Shown here in pieces: positions 1 to 12,829 of a stretch of DNA of 64,000 nt. Source of the DNA: Dama dama (lineage: Eukaryota > Chordata > Mammalia > Artiodactyla > Cervidae); NCBI RefSeq assembly GCF_033118175.1, contig NC_083697.1:21178001-21242000 (forward strand), read 5' to 3'. Position 1 is the stretch's first letter. Every line of letters begins with the position of its first letter. Both the position numbers and the translations under genes were made by a program. The notes under the pieces are model-generated. The model saw nothing but the letters and a program-made list of their open reading frames with translations. It ran no database searches and was not told the DNA's origin.

Positions 1-365
1 TAAAATAATATGTATTAATTTTAGAAAATTTAAAGTATATTTTAAAAAGGTGTAAGGAAGAAAATAAAAAATCACTTATAATCTTATCCACAAATTGAAT
101 AATGGTAACATTTCAGGATGTCATAAAATGAAAAATGTATATAATATGCCTTTCATGATATACAAGCATGTTATATATGTGCATATATATGCCTCTACTC
201 ATGTATATAAATGTATATGTAAGTATGACTCTCTGTAATAGGACTGATGAATTTTTATTGCAAACTATGTGTTTCTGTTTTTAGAAATCCCTAGTTCCTA
301 ATTTTCTTACTACATTGATCGTAAGAGTAGCACTTATTTGATTAGGAGTTTGGTGTTTCATCATT
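1..365. other. AT-rich single-copy DNA, no gene seen
   Basis: AT-rich sequence with short alternating TA/TG tracts around 150-225. I see no coding potential and no repeat I can name. Confidence 0.5.
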
Positions 366-544
366 GGGCTTCCCTGGTGGCTCAGGCAGTAAAGAATCTG
401 CCTGCAATGCAGAAGACCCCAGTTCGATCCCTAGGTTGAGAAGATTCCCTGGAGGAGGGCATGGCAACCCACTCCAGTATTCTTGCCTGGAGAATCCCAT
501 GGACAGGAGAGCCTGACAGGCTATAGTCCATGGGGTCTCAAAGA
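366..544 (+). mobile_element. Bov-tA SINE (3'-truncated)
   Basis: The tRNA-derived head starts with GGGCTTCCCTGGTGGCTCAG at 366, followed by the B-box-like GTTCGATCCC and the Bov-A body (CAACCCACTCCAGTATTCTTGCC). The usual 3' end (GGACACGACTGAGCGACT) is missing after CTCAAAGAG. The flanks GTTTCATCATT (355-365) and GTTTCCATTA (545-554) could be a decayed TSD. Bov-tA is a ruminant non-autonomous retroposon. Confidence 0.93.
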
Positions 545-3281
545 GTTTCCATTACCAAGGGCAAGGTGTGAGGTCTAATGCTCCCAAAGAAGAGGAAATG
601 CCTCTTTTAGAGAGGAGGAGAAACTATAAGGCCCACCTCTTCTGAACTTGAGTAGTACAGAAAGAAGAAATGTAGAGGAAAAAGGAATTAATTGAGTGCC
701 AGCACTTTATTCCCACCCCACCTTGGAAAAACCTTGAAAGAATGGGATGGGATGATTTTGAGCTCATCAGAACTAGTGTCCACTTCCTTAAGCAAATGTA
801 GGAAAGGATGCAAGCTTCTAGAAGAAGCCCAGGTCCAGTTTGGTACCATGACCCTCAAGGTAAACAACCAGTAGAATAGCATTGACCATAAGAAATGAGC
901 CTGTCATAGGACTGCTGGCTTCCCACGGCCTTTGAAAGGTTAACTGGGGTGCAGAAATCTCAGTGATTTTCCTAGAAGGGATGCATAATTTTAAGATTGG
1001 TTGGGTGTATCAGTAGAAGCAAGGTGCATGGACAAGGAGGTCACAGTGATCAGGGACACTGAAATTCAACATGAGCAGTCAAGGCCGTGAACATAAATGG
1101 TTGTTAACAACCTGAAATCCCAAGAGAGCAAATGGGACTAGTGTCTCCATGATGAACACCAGAGCAATGGCAGGAAGAACTGAGCTGCAGAGATGAGTAC
1201 AGATAAAAAGCCATTGTGGGAAGAGGAGCTCTTTTTCCTCAACAGTTGGAAAGTCATATAATTTTCCGTCTACCCATATGTCTCCTACAGAGAATCAGTG
1301 TACATGGGGATGTGAGGGAGAAGAGGGAAATTCCAATAACTAAGCATTTGCCCCAAAGATACTAGAACTTTTGAATGGACTCAAAGTGGAAAACCTCACT
1401 GCTATTAGCAAGTAAATTTATCCCAATATACCTATCTCTCCCAGCCCAGCAGCACGGGAAATAGTGAGGAAATTGGATCACTTGTAGAGAATATAAGAAG
1501 CTAAATTTATTTTCCATCTGTGGAGCAGAGTTTCAGTATGCAACTCTGATACATGTATGTGAATCTTTCAGTCATCTGTGTGTGTATGTAAAATAAAAAC
1601 TAATAGAACCTATCATTTTCAGTTTGTAAAATGTCACAGTCTTTTATCTCTTCTAGTTTCAGGTCTAGATGATCATATATTAAATGTGCCATACTTATTT
1701 AACTAATCCTCTTTTATTAGACATTTATATTCTTTGCCTTTTTGTTTTATAAATGTGAACATTCGAAAATCAGCATTTTTCAAAAGCTAAGTTAGATGGT
1801 GATATTTCACAATATTAAAGGATTAGCTACATAAAAGCTTATTAATTAAAATAATGGTTAACATTTTAGTATCAAGGTATAAATTCATATTTCTATAAGA
1901 TCTTGTTACTACATAGTCTTCCAAATCCTTGCCCAGGAATATCTTACTTGAAAATATCTTCTCAGAACTTTAGAAAGTAGTCTCATTGAACAGGATCCAG
2001 AATAGAAATGGATTATAGTAAACTTTACCATAACAGCAGAAATAACTTTGTACTAAAAATAAATTTTAGCAATAAAGAGGATGGAAAATTGGAAATAAGA
2101 TGTTGGTCATTATCAGAAGAAGAAAAGAATGGTGGGATATTCAAAGGCAAAAGTGGAAGGGTTGTTATCATTTCCAGTGAGCATAGTTAGAGCAACTCTT
2201 AGATCAAGTTTCTAATAGCTAAAATGTGGAGGGGGGGACTGGATAATTCAGAGAAAACTTATTTATACATACATAATTTCTATGCTTCAGTTTGAAAGAG
2301 GAGATGTCTTCTACACACTTTTTTTTTTTCCTGCATTTTCTTTTACTACTTTGCAGATCAACTGTCTTAATTTACCCCAGAGATAGTCAGTGGCCACATG
2401 GGAAGCATTGCTTTGATTCATGCACTTTAATTCTCATTAAAGCAAGTGTAAGTTTGGTTATGGCACATTGCTTTGAAAGCAGTTGGGATGATGAGGGACA
2501 ATGAAAGAGTGTGTAAAAGAAACAACTGGTTCATATTCTGGGAACACTGCCAACGTTTGATTCAAAACCAGAACAAGTGCTGGCTGTCAGCTGAATCTGT
2601 GCTTAAAATAAAAGGAGGCTCATAAGAGCCTAGATTAACAGGAAGGAGGAACGATCTGATGCTGAAATCTTAGTACAAGTAGCTGAAAATGGTGGGTGCT
2701 ATCTCTGCATATTTTGTGGCTTTTAATATGATTGCAGAAGACTTAGCTGATAAAATAGGAGATAGAATTTCCCTATCCCAAGTGTCCTATGAAATATTTA
2801 ATTGGTAGTATTTATGAAAACTGAATTTATGAAAACCAAGAAGGATCACAAATAAAATTACCATAAAACATGTAGAGCAAGTTCAGAAATGGCTGCCAAC
2901 CCATGTCTCATATTAATTGATTGTGTAGAAAATCAGTGAATTGTAGGTATCCAGTAACTACATTTTGAAAATTTGCTATAACCTCATTAATTCTGATATT
3001 TGAGGATTAAGATGTGAGCTGGACCCAGGTTCTCTTATATACTCTTCAGGAAGAAATCAGTTTGGTACACCAATTAATTTTATTGTAAGCAAGTGTAAAA
3101 GGGAATTATTATTTCACACAAGATGACAATAAACTATTTTTGACATTTTATATACCAGGCATATGAAATTGAGATGAAAATTACAAATTATTATCATGAA
3201 AATGGGCACTAAGAGCATATCTTGCTAGATTATTTTGGCTTGCTAGGTACATATATTTGGAAATAGTAGACATGAATTTAT
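545..3281. other. Single-copy DNA, no gene seen
   Basis: No open frame here exceeds about 70 codons and none resembles a known protein. A T-run lies at about 2320-2330. I recognise no repeat family, and part of it could be repeats too old to name by eye. Confidence 0.4.
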
Positions 3282-3578
3282 TTAAAAATATTTTTATTGA
3301 GATATAATTGACATGTAATATTAGTTTCAGGAGTGCAACATATTCATGATATGTATGCACTGTGAAATAATCACCATAATAAGTCTAGTTTGCATCCACC
3401 ACCACACATAAACATTTTTTCTCTCGTGGTAAGAATTTTTAAGATCTACTCTTTAAGCAACTTTCAAGTATATAATACAGCATTACTAACTGCAGTCTCT
3501 GTTCTGTATATTATAGACCTAAATCTTTTTGTTTTGTTACTGTAAGTTTGTGCTTTGACCACTTTCAGCCATTTCTTT
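3282..3578 (-). mobile_element. Old L1 (L1M-type) 3' UTR fragment
   Basis: In antisense this carries the familiar mammalian L1 3' UTR series: TTTTATTGAGATATAATTGAC, then GTTTCAGGAGTGCAACATA, then CACCATAATAAGTCTAGTTTG, CATCCACCACCACACATA and AAGATCTACTCTTTAAGCAA. It is well diverged with no poly(A) or TSD visible, so it is probably a pre-ruminant insertion. Confidence 0.85.
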
Positions 3579-3659
3579 AAAAATACCATATATATCAAAT
3601 TCTCTAATTCAGATAATCTCCCCAAGTCCCAGCTACTAAAGATTTACAGTGTCATTTAA

Positions 3660-4990
3660 AAGATACCTGCCTTACTTGATTTCACAGGCCTTCAATAGTA
3701 CAGCAGAGAGAAACCACTTGGAGCCCTTTATTACCAAAGAAAGCCACGAGAAGAGTCACCCCTACTTATTCTTCGGGGTTGCAGTCAGTGATTCAGATAT
3801 TCAGTGATTCAAACTCGCTTGTGCGTGTGTGGGAAACCCTACACAATTCAGCCATCGCAAAGTTGACCAACATGCACGATTGCTTTGTACTATTCTGCTT
3901 TAAATAAATACAGATAATTAAATAAAGCTTTGCAGCAGTAGAATAAAGCATAAATCCAAACTTTGCCCAGCCGAAGGCTGCCTTGGCCACTAGCCAGGAG
4001 CCAGAGGGCCAGGACTAATTTGCATAAAATTGAACAGATTGCTGCAGCTGCTATTCTTATTAATACCGAGGCGTAATCACAATCAGGAGACATTCCATGC
4101 ACGGCAGAGCCACCTCCCGTGCGGTGCCACCCATTGCTTTGTGGGACCTATAGATGCAGTTATACGATCCCACTTTCAAGAGCAAAGCTATTTCTAACTA
4201 AACAAAGCAAAATACAACTTTTTTTTCAATTTGCTTAAAACAAAGTCCCCAGCTCTTTCTCTGCGTAGACTTACCAAGATTTTGGTCCTTTGACTTATCA
4301 ATGTAAGACATGACAGATATTTCTGGATGTTGTCATTACTTGGCAAAAATCAGGGTGTGGAAATGAGTAGAACCGTTGATTTCAAATTTTCTTCAAAGAG
4401 GTTGTGGGGAACTCTTCACAAGTTCTTTTTTTTACATGTCTGCAAAATATTATTTATGATACAGTGACTGCTACCAGTTGCTGATGATGTCACACTTGGC
4501 TTTTTACATTCTGTCACCCCGATTTCAACTTCAGGAAACTCTACACGACAGTGAAAGGCAGAGAGATGTCAGGAAGCATGTGCTATGACTTATCACGCCC
4601 CAAACATGCTGAGAACACAGACACTATGTAATGCCTGATAGAGCGCCTTTGCATCAGGATATCAACAGCTCTCTCTTTGTCAGAACTACCAAATGAATCG
4701 GAAGATTGCTGTTCCACAGTTTCTCAGTCAGGAAGGCTGTCAGCAGTCTCGTAAGGGCCATCTGGGGAAAACAAACTCTTGGCCCACAGAAAGATGATGT
4801 AACCGACAAGGAGCACTGGCAAGGACGGGTTGGATTATATTAAAAACCTATCATATTTGTTAGCTAACTGTGGATGACAGCGGTGCAGTGTACCAACAAC
4901 AACAACAAAAATTCTTTTATGGTGCTCTGAAAATCCCATGAGTTTGCCACACGGGAAGACATCTTGAGCTCATCTATTGGTCTGGACACA
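3660..4990. promoter_or_regulatory. Candidate conserved noncoding / regulatory block
   Basis: About 1.3 kb with no recognisable repeat, visibly less AT-rich than its surroundings and retaining scattered CpGs. It holds an octamer ATTTGCAT at 4018-4025, a palindromic E-box CAGCTG at 4045-4050 and a CRE-like TGATGTCA at 4485-4492. Repeat-free, CpG-retaining blocks in a gene desert are often conserved enhancers. That is an inference from composition; conservation cannot be seen from one sequence. Short open frames on the minus strand at 3793-4102 look fortuitous. Confidence 0.35.
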
Positions 4991-6529
4991 GACTGTTGTT
5001 TTGCTCTCATCTTGTAACGTGCATCAGTGTAGTAAAATAAACTCTAAATACCCATTTAGTGCCAAATTTTGTTAAAAATCTGGTATGCATCCTTTCTGCA
5101 TCCTTATTATTTGAGCATGTTTGATTTTTATGGTTAGGATTATATATTCATTGCCACAGAATTCCCTGTGTGCAGAGGGCTATATCTCTATGCTAATCCC
5201 TAAACCAAGGATTAGGGATTTTTTTAGCCATTCTCAAATAAATGATTAAAATATAAATACATAATCCATATCCTATTAGAGAGAAATAAAATATCTCTTA
5301 TCATTTTTTCTCTTTCCTTCAACATATTTCTTTCCTATGTGTTCTATTATCTATATGTTAGTAATTCTTAGATCTACATCTTAGTTTATAAATCTCATGT
5401 TTTGTTCTTTGTGGATATTTCTATTTTTGGAATTCCCCCATAAATACGAAGGAGAGGCATCAAATGGGAGAATGATCTCCCAAAACTCTACCTTGAGTTC
5501 CAATAACATCTGCATTTTCTAAGTTTTGCTTTACTTCTCTACATTTGAGCCTGTCCATATCTCCATGGTCCTTGCACTGGTTGTCAATAAAAATGAACTC
5601 AAATATTATATCTGCATTTACAGTCACTTTCTTCTTTTTGATGTGCTTCCTGCTTAATTATACTTCTGTCTGGCTGTGCCCTTTACTCTTTGGATTCATC
5701 AGCTTAAACTTTGAACCTTAAATGCAAACATTTTCTAAAGATTATAGGATGTACTTGCACCTTTGGCTTTCCCCTTCCCAGGTGCTTGGGAACAAGGAAG
5801 CACAATATAGTTTCAGCTCAGATCTTAGAACTTTTAAGAGGGAAGCCTCTTATCATATAAAGAGAAGGTATACTGATCTACAGAGGGATGGAGGTCAAGC
5901 AACTGTTAAACCAAACTATTGGTATTGATATTAGTATTAAACAGCTCTTGCAGCCATTTATCAATGTCTTTATTCACTTCTTTGGGCCTGCTATGCTTTT
6001 TGTCTTTGTTTTTTTACTTTCTACTCTAATTTTCCCTTCAGAAACTATGTGCGGTTAAAACGATGAAACAAACCTGGGGATAATTCCCACTCAGGACCAG
6101 TTCTCACTCTGAGACATTTGAAGTGTGACTCCAAATAAATGCATAATCATGTAAGCAGTTTAGGCTTGTGGTTAATGTAGGCAAATTAGAGAATCCCATG
6201 GGTTTACACACGTCCTATAGCTATTTTTCAGCTAAGGGTTTGAGCCCAATCTGATCCAGTAACAAGTAACAACTTTAGTTGACCTTGTTTTTTTTTTGTT
6301 ATTGTTTGTTTGCCCACCTCCACCAGAAAATGGAGAGTGTGACGGAAATGATGCCGACTGTTCTAAACAGATTCAAAGAGCTAGAAATTCTCATGCTAGC
6401 AATATGATCATTATATATATAATTGATCATCACAATATCAAGATGGTGTTTTACTTAAACCTCCCCCAAAATATCACCTTCTTCTTTCCACACCAACCCA
6501 ACTAACAAAGTCATGAGTGTGGATTCTAG
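4991..6529. other. Single-copy DNA; one perfect 9-bp hairpin
   Basis: No gene or named repeat seen. AATCCCTAA at 5195-5203 and TTAGGGATT at 5212-5220 form a perfect 9-bp inverted repeat with an 8-nt loop, followed by a run of T. There is no sign of a Pol III gene upstream. Confidence 0.4.
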
Positions 6530-7000
6530 TCTTCCAGATGACCTTGCAGTCATCTTTATCTTCTGCCCTTTCTTCGATCCCCATATCTATGGAAGCACTG
6601 TAGATTCCATTTCTGAAGTTTGATCATTATCTAATTTTTGTTATCTGGATTATTATAATAGCCACCTTCCACTAAGAAGAGATGTTCTTCCTAAAATACA
6701 AATTTTCATACTTGCCAACTCAAAGACTTTCAAAATCCCCTGCTACCAATAATGTTAATTTTGAAGTATGAGAATGGTAGTCAAGCAACTGTAAGATCTG
6801 ATGTTAGCCTACTTTTTCAGCACAAAACTATCTTTTTTGTGACCTGTGGTCCGGAGTTCAGATAGTGAGACTGTTGCCATCACCTGAACATAATTCTATG
6901 TCTCTTCTTCATTTGCAGTTACTCCTTCCTCAGCCTGTTACCTTCTTTGCCTAGTTGTCAAAATTTATTAAATATAAATATCACTCGGTGTTGGCATTAC
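6530..7000 (+). mobile_element. Probable L2 LINE fragment
   Basis: The order of phrases follows the L2 3' region in sense: a sequence like CTGGATTATTATAATAGCC, then a decayed 'agtgatcttcctaaaataca', then 'ccctgctacc'. All are strongly diverged. The 3' limit is uncertain. Confidence 0.5.
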
Positions 7001-7469
7001 CTATCCATTCCTGGTTTGATTATTAATCACTCTGTAACGTGCTAAACTTAGAGCTCCATGTTGGTGGGAGATTTTGTGCTGAAAGTGACCTAGTCTAAAT
7101 CATCAATCTGCAAGGGAGGAAACATTCTGGAAATGCTAGGTGGTTAATATCAGACATCTCACAGTTCATACCACATGCACTCTGATTCACATCATAGTCT
7201 GTGGTCAAGTTAAATAACTGTAACTTGAAATTCACTTAAACACCTAGGCTTGTATTTCACTGGCCCATTAGTCCCCCTGCATGGCATCAGGGCTTCAGGT
7301 CAATCCCATCCCACAGAGTTTTTCCAGTCAAGACAGAGAGTTCATGGGGGTGCGGTGGGGGTTCTGTGTGCTCTCTAGCACACTTATTACTTTTAGCTCT
7401 GCTGTTAGTCCACTAAGTTTCTGCAGCAGATGTGCCATGTCAGTATGTTAACATGTCTATTGTAACTAA

Positions 7470-7546
7470 GCTCAGTTCATTTGAGTTGCTCAGTCGTGTC
7501 CAACTGTTTGTGACCCCATGGCCTGCAGCACACCAGGCTTCCCTGT
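7470..7546 (-). mobile_element. BovB / Bov-A 3'-end fragment
   Basis: About 75 bp reading, in antisense, TTGCTCAGTCGTGTCCAACT, GTGACCCCATGG and CACCAGGCTTCCCTGT. This is the 3' end shared by BovB and Bov-A. It is too short to assign to the LINE or the SINE. Confidence 0.75.
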
Positions 7547-10002
7547 AATTAACCCCTAAGAAAGCCAAATCTAGGACTTCCCAACTCTATGCAACCTATC
7601 CCATTTGGGGCCACTGAGTGGACATAATCCTAATAATACTCCAAGGAAAAGACTTGGACTCTCCCTAACTTTGGATTACATTTTTATATCTGTGCTTTTA
7701 GACAACATTGTTTTGCCCCAAACTCTTTGAGTCACTTGGAAATATTTCCTTTGATTTCTTTCTGTATTCTTCATCTCTACAGGGACTCAAAATCAGTCCC
7801 TGGTACCAACAGGTAATCAACAAGTTAGCTAGTTAGCTACCGTGTATATAACCATATTATATACAGCCATGTCTATAACCATATTGCTCTTACTTCCATC
7901 CAGTCAAAAAGTAAGTCCTGAAACATATCAACTCATATAGATAGACACATAGAACCTTGTAGCTCAGCATGTTTCTTTGGAGAATAAGTTTTCATACATG
8001 GTCTCCTCCACAAAAACTGCTGGCTAAGAGTGGGTCATGACCATGTCATATTCACCTTTGTATTCCGCAAGGCACCTTGAGAATGAATAGCAGATAGTTG
8101 GAGCTGAACAAATATTTGTAGTTTGAATGAGGAACAAATGAAACAATATAAAGTCTAAAGGTAGGTGATCTAACTTAGAGCATTGGATTATCTCATAGGA
8201 ATAATGCAATGTTTTAAATTAAACAGGTTTTATAAAGTAACCACATGCAAAACTAGAGTACCCCTACAAAAAAGGTACGCATTGAGTAGGTGGTAAGTGA
8301 CCTAGAATAACATTTTTAGTCATTCCAGTTTATTCTTTGATTTCACCATGACTTAATAAATTCCAATCCTTCTATATGTGCAAAATGAATCCAAAATACT
8401 AATTATAACTTTAGTTCTTTGGGGATATATTTCCAGTATACAATATCCTCAAAATCCATTTCTTCCATATATGATTTTGCCCTGATTTCTTTTTATTTTT
8501 AACATCATTTTTCCATTTTCTTTTAATGTTATTTCTCTCTTTTAACATCCCGTGTGGTTCTTTCTGCATCAAGAACAGAGTGTTGGGAATGAACATGCCA
8601 AATATTTTCCCTCCTATGACTTAAAATATTGGTTTTTTACAAGAAAGGTGTTTTAAGTACCTATGGTCTAGAGTTATAAATTTGCACCTGCTTGTCCTTA
8701 AACCGTTCTGAAAAAAAGTAAAGAAATCCTCAGGAGGCCCCCTTTCCTCAGTCTCCTCATTCATTTTAAATGAGGACAAGAATTTGGTAAGTATGCTGTG
8801 GCTCATCAAACCTCTCTGAATGCCAAGAAGGGCCTCTGGCTCAAGTCTACATTTCCTTCTATTAAAAAGGTGAACTGCAAAGTAGATTCTGAAAAGTTAA
8901 TCCTTATAATTTAAACCCTTATTCGTTCCACATGAACTAACTTCCAGATTGTTACTGAAACAAATTTTCTTTTATTTGTGTATTCAAATAAGTATGATTC
9001 AGTTAAAAAGCAGTCCCACTCAACCACATTTGCATATCCTAATTAGTTTAGCATGTTCATTTTCCATTCACATATTTTTCAAATAAATGCTTTTGAAGAA
9101 TAGTAAAACTTAACTAACATCTGAGGCTGCAAGTTCACAAAAAGAAAAAAAGAAAAAGAGCTGACACACATATTCGCTAAAAAAAGGCAAGAATTTCAAT
9201 GTGTGGCACAGAGGATGTGGATTTGATTCTTGTTTCATAATGGAGGCTTGATTTGTGTTTAGCATGTACCAGGATGTGGGTGGCTTCAAGGCTAGCTCAT
9301 TTGTATATTTGTATAAGCAACACAGGGTAGAAATCAAAGTAATATTCTAAGACTCTACTAATACATATTAAGAATTTATCAATGTTTGAAGAATATATTT
9401 TATAGTCCAAAATAAGCTAAGGTTAAAAAGTTACAATCCATCAGTAAGGAACATTAAGAAAAAAAGTTATCGATAAAAGGAAACATCAAATTCTAAAACG
9501 TTCTCTCACAAGCATAGGTCACATTTTGTATCTTATGGAACTACATGCCATCGATTTGAAAGAAGTTCTTAATGGAATATGGTCTGTGATTGGCTTTCAA
9601 TAAAGGGAAGAGGACAAAAAAAGGTTCAGTGTCACAAGAATGGTTTCAAATACACAATTATCTGCCTGAATTAATTCCTAAATCTCATTCATTCGTACAA
9701 ATTAAAAAAAAAAAGCAGTTACAGAACATTATGTTGCTGAACTCAGATCCTTATGGGAAGGTTCACAGGTAATTTTGGAAATTGTTTTGAGTTAAATCCA
9801 CCCAATAGACAGGCTTTTATCTTCTTCCCTCCACTTGTAAGAAGTATGAAAAAACACTCCTTACCTTCTCATTCCAGTCCTGATCACAGAGCAAATCTGA
9901 GGACCTCCAGTGCACTCTCCATATTTCTTTTCACTCACTAGTACTGCATTTTTGGATTTGAGTAATTACTTAATTTAACATATCTATACAATATGAAATA
10001 GT
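7547..10002. other. Single-copy DNA, no gene seen
   Basis: AT-rich, with short fortuitous frames only (for example on the minus strand at 9110-9337). The only repeat-like segment noted is the MIR/L2 tail at 8055-8140; 8735-8780 faintly resembles a MIR core but is too diverged to call. Confidence 0.4.
8055..8140 (+). mobile_element. Possible MIR/L2 3' tail
   Basis: The stretch reading 'tagcagatagttggagctgaacaaatatttgtagtttgaatgagg' in pieces follows the shared MIR/L2 3' end (…gtgctcaataaatatttgttgaatgaatg). The resemblance is short and diverged. Confidence 0.45.
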
Positions 10003-10022
10003 CAATCAGTCAGTCAGTCAGT

Positions 10023-12020
10023 TCAGACACTCAGTTGTGTCCCACTCTTTGTGACCCCATGAACCGCAGCACGCCAGGCCTCCCTGTCCATCACCAACTC
10101 CTGGAGTTTACTCAAACTCGTGTCCATTGAGTTGGTGATGCCATCCAAACATCTCAGCCTCTCTTGTCCCCTTCTCCTCCTGCCTTCAATCTTTCCCAGC
10201 ATCAGGGTCTTTTCAAATGAGTCAGTTCCTCGCCTCAGGTGGCCAAAGTATTGGAGTTTTAGCTTCAACATCATTTCTTCCAATGAACATTCAGGACTGA
10301 TTTCCTTTAGGATGGACTGGTTGGATCTCCTTGCAGTCCAAGGGACTCTCCAGAGTCTTCTCCATCACCACAGTTCAAAAACATCAATTCGTCGGTGCTC
10401 AGCTTTCTTTATATTCTAACTCTCACATTCATGCATGACTACTGGAAAAACCAAAGCTTTCACTACATGGGCCTTTGTTGGCAAAGCCATGTCGCTGCTT
10501 TTCAATATACTGTCTGCTGCTGCTGCTGCTAAGTTGCTTCAGTCGTGTCTGACTCTGTGCGACCCCATAGGCAGCAGCTCACCAGGCTCCCCCGTCCCTG
10601 GGATGCTCCAGGCAAGAATACTGGAGTGGGTTGCCATTTCCTTCTCGAATGCATGAAAGTGAAAAATGAAAGTGAAGTCGCTCAGTCGTGTCCGACTCTT
10701 AGTGACGCCATGGACTGAAGCCTACCAGTATCCTCCGTCCATGGGATTTTCCAGGCAAGAGTACTAGAGTGGGGTGCCATTGCCTTCTCCGAATATATAC
10801 TGTCTAGGTTGGTCATAACTTTCCTTCCAAGGAGCAAGTGTCTTTTAATTTCATGGCTGCAGTCACCATCTGCAGTGATTTTGGAGCCCAAGAAAATAAA
10901 GTCTGCCACTGTTTCCACTGTTTCCCCATCTATTTGCCATGAAGTGATGGGACCAGATGCCATGATCTTAGTTTTCTGAATGTTGAGTTTTAAGCCAGCT
11001 TTTCACTCTTCTCTTTCACCAAGAGGCTCTTTAGTTCTTCTTCACTTTCTGCCATAAGGGTGGTGTCATCTGCATATCTGAGGTTATTGATATTTCTCCC
11101 AGAAATCTTGATTCCAGCTTTTGTTTCATCCAACCCAGTGTTTCTCATGATGTACTCTGCATATAAGTTAAACAAGCAGGGTGACAATATACAGCTTTGA
11201 CTTACTTTTCCTATTTGGAACCAGTCTGTTCCATGTCCAGTTCAATCGTTGCTTCTTGACCTGCATACAGATTTCTCAAAAGGCAAGTCAGGTGGTCTGG
11301 TATTCCCATCTCTTGAAGAATTTTCCACAGTTTTTTGTGATCCACACAGTAAAAGGCTTTGGCATAGTCAATAAAGCAGAAATAGATGTTTTACCAGAAT
11401 TCTCTTGCTTTTTCGATGATCCAGTGGATGTTTGCAATTTGATCTCTGGTTCCTCTGCCTTTTCTAAATCAAGCTTGAATATCTGGAAGTTCATGGTGCA
11501 TATATTGTTGAAACTTGACTTAAGAGAATTTTGAGCATTACTTTACTAGCATGTGAGATGAGTGCAATTGTGCGGTAGTTTGAGCATTATTTGGCATTGT
11601 CTTTCTTTGGGATTGGAATGAAAACTGCCCTTTTCTAGTCCTGTGGCCACTGCTGAGTTTTCCAAATTTGCTGGCATATTGAGTGCAGCACTTTCACAGC
11701 ATCATCTTTAGGATTTGAAATAGCTCAACTGGAATACCATCACCTCCACTAGCTTTGTTCGTAGTGATACTTCCTAAGGCTCACTTGACTTCGCATTCCA
11801 GGATGTCTGGCTCTAGGTGAGTGATCACACCATTGTGATTATCTGGGTCATGAAGATCTTTTTTTGTACAGCTCTTCTGTATATTCTTGCCACCTCTTAA
11901 TATCTTCTGCTTCTGTTAGGTCCATACCATTTCTGTCCTTTATTGTGCACATCTCTGCATGAAATGTTCCCTTGGTATCTCTAATTTTCTTGAAGAGATC
12001 TCTAATCTTTCCCATCCTAT
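10023..12020 (-). pseudogene. BovB reverse transcriptase pseudogene (partial)
   Basis: Reading on the minus strand, fragments in several frames reproduce the RT and C-terminal part of the BovB polyprotein. The catalytic motif C is intact as YADDTTLM (about 11080-11060), and the terminal Arg-rich segment (EGRRRRGQERLRCLDG) and the last residues before the stop lie at about 10200-10023. A motif A remnant lies near 11360. The frame is split by shifts and by the SINE at 10516-10794. It cannot make a working enzyme. Confidence 0.9.
10516..10794 (-). mobile_element. Bov-A2 SINE inserted in BovB
   Basis: Two Bov-A monomers joined by the linker TGCATGAAAGTGAAAAATG, with a 3' (CTG)n tail seen as GCTGCTGCTGCTGCT in antisense. 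The insertion is bracketed by an 11-bp TSD, ATATACTGTCT, at 10505-10515 and 10795-10805. The flanking BovB sequence joins perfectly when the SINE and one TSD copy are removed, so the SINE is younger than its host. Confidence 0.95.
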
Positions 12021-12025
12021 TGTTT

Positions 12026-12829
12026 ATAATATTTTCTTAATACCTGATGCCAGAAAGCAGTCATCACTAGAAGGGTATGCTATATTGTCCCTCATTTAAA
12101 AGACTAAAGTAAAAAAGTCATTGTAAAATGCTGCCAAATCTATTTTGTATTGTATATTTTATTGTTCTATTGACTTTTTAAAATCACTAAGATGGTCAAT
12201 ACATGAAATCAATAACACAGATTGATATCACATAGTGCCCTAGGTATTAGGGGTGAAAAATTCTGTGTTATATAGTCTGGAGTGTCCTTGCCCACCAGGA
12301 CACTTTGCTAGCCCACTTCCAAGATTGCATAGGTGACTTATTTGGAAGAGAAATTCTACTCAATAGCAAGAATAATCTTGGCTTTAGGAGACAAAAAGAA
12401 GGTCTGAGACTAGAGAAGACTCACTTTCAATTTAGGATCGGAGTTAATTGGGTATATCCAACATGCATAAGAAATCATCTAGAGTTACACATTCATAAGT
12501 AAATCACATAATCCATATTTTCCGAAACACTTTTTTTTCACAATCACAATCAAACCTACCTGAAAAATGCACAAAGCAGTATTTTGTTTGGTTTGCGCAA
12601 GTTCACTCTCATATTTTGTATCTGAAGAATATTTAAGAACAAAACAAAAGCGATATCCCAAAGTCCCACAAAAATAGGAGTTTCAGTATGGAATGGATGA
12701 CATATGTTTAAAATGGTGTCACAGCCACACATTTCTTATTTTATTTACATTTCCTAGAACTAGAGGAATGTTGAAAAAATCTGGGAGTTAGCTAAGAGGG
12801 GACAAATGGAAGAGTATCTGTGCTCCAGC
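12026..12829. other. Single-copy DNA, no gene seen
   Basis: No named repeat and no credible coding frame. An open frame at 12305-12502 has no family resemblance. Confidence 0.4.

Larger units (their letters stand above)
10003..12025 (-). mobile_element. BovB LINE, 5'-truncated, antisense
   Basis: RTE-clade non-LTR retrotransposon. The 3' end is at the left, with TCAG repeats leading into CACTCAGTTGTGTCCCACTC. The copy runs without obvious gaps through the RT region to a break near 12025, where similarity stops. It is missing the 5' UTR, the APE endonuclease and the start of the RT region. A Bov-A2 SINE sits inside it at 10516-10794. Substitutions and small indels are frequent, so it is older than the copy at 46402. 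Confidence 0.95.
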
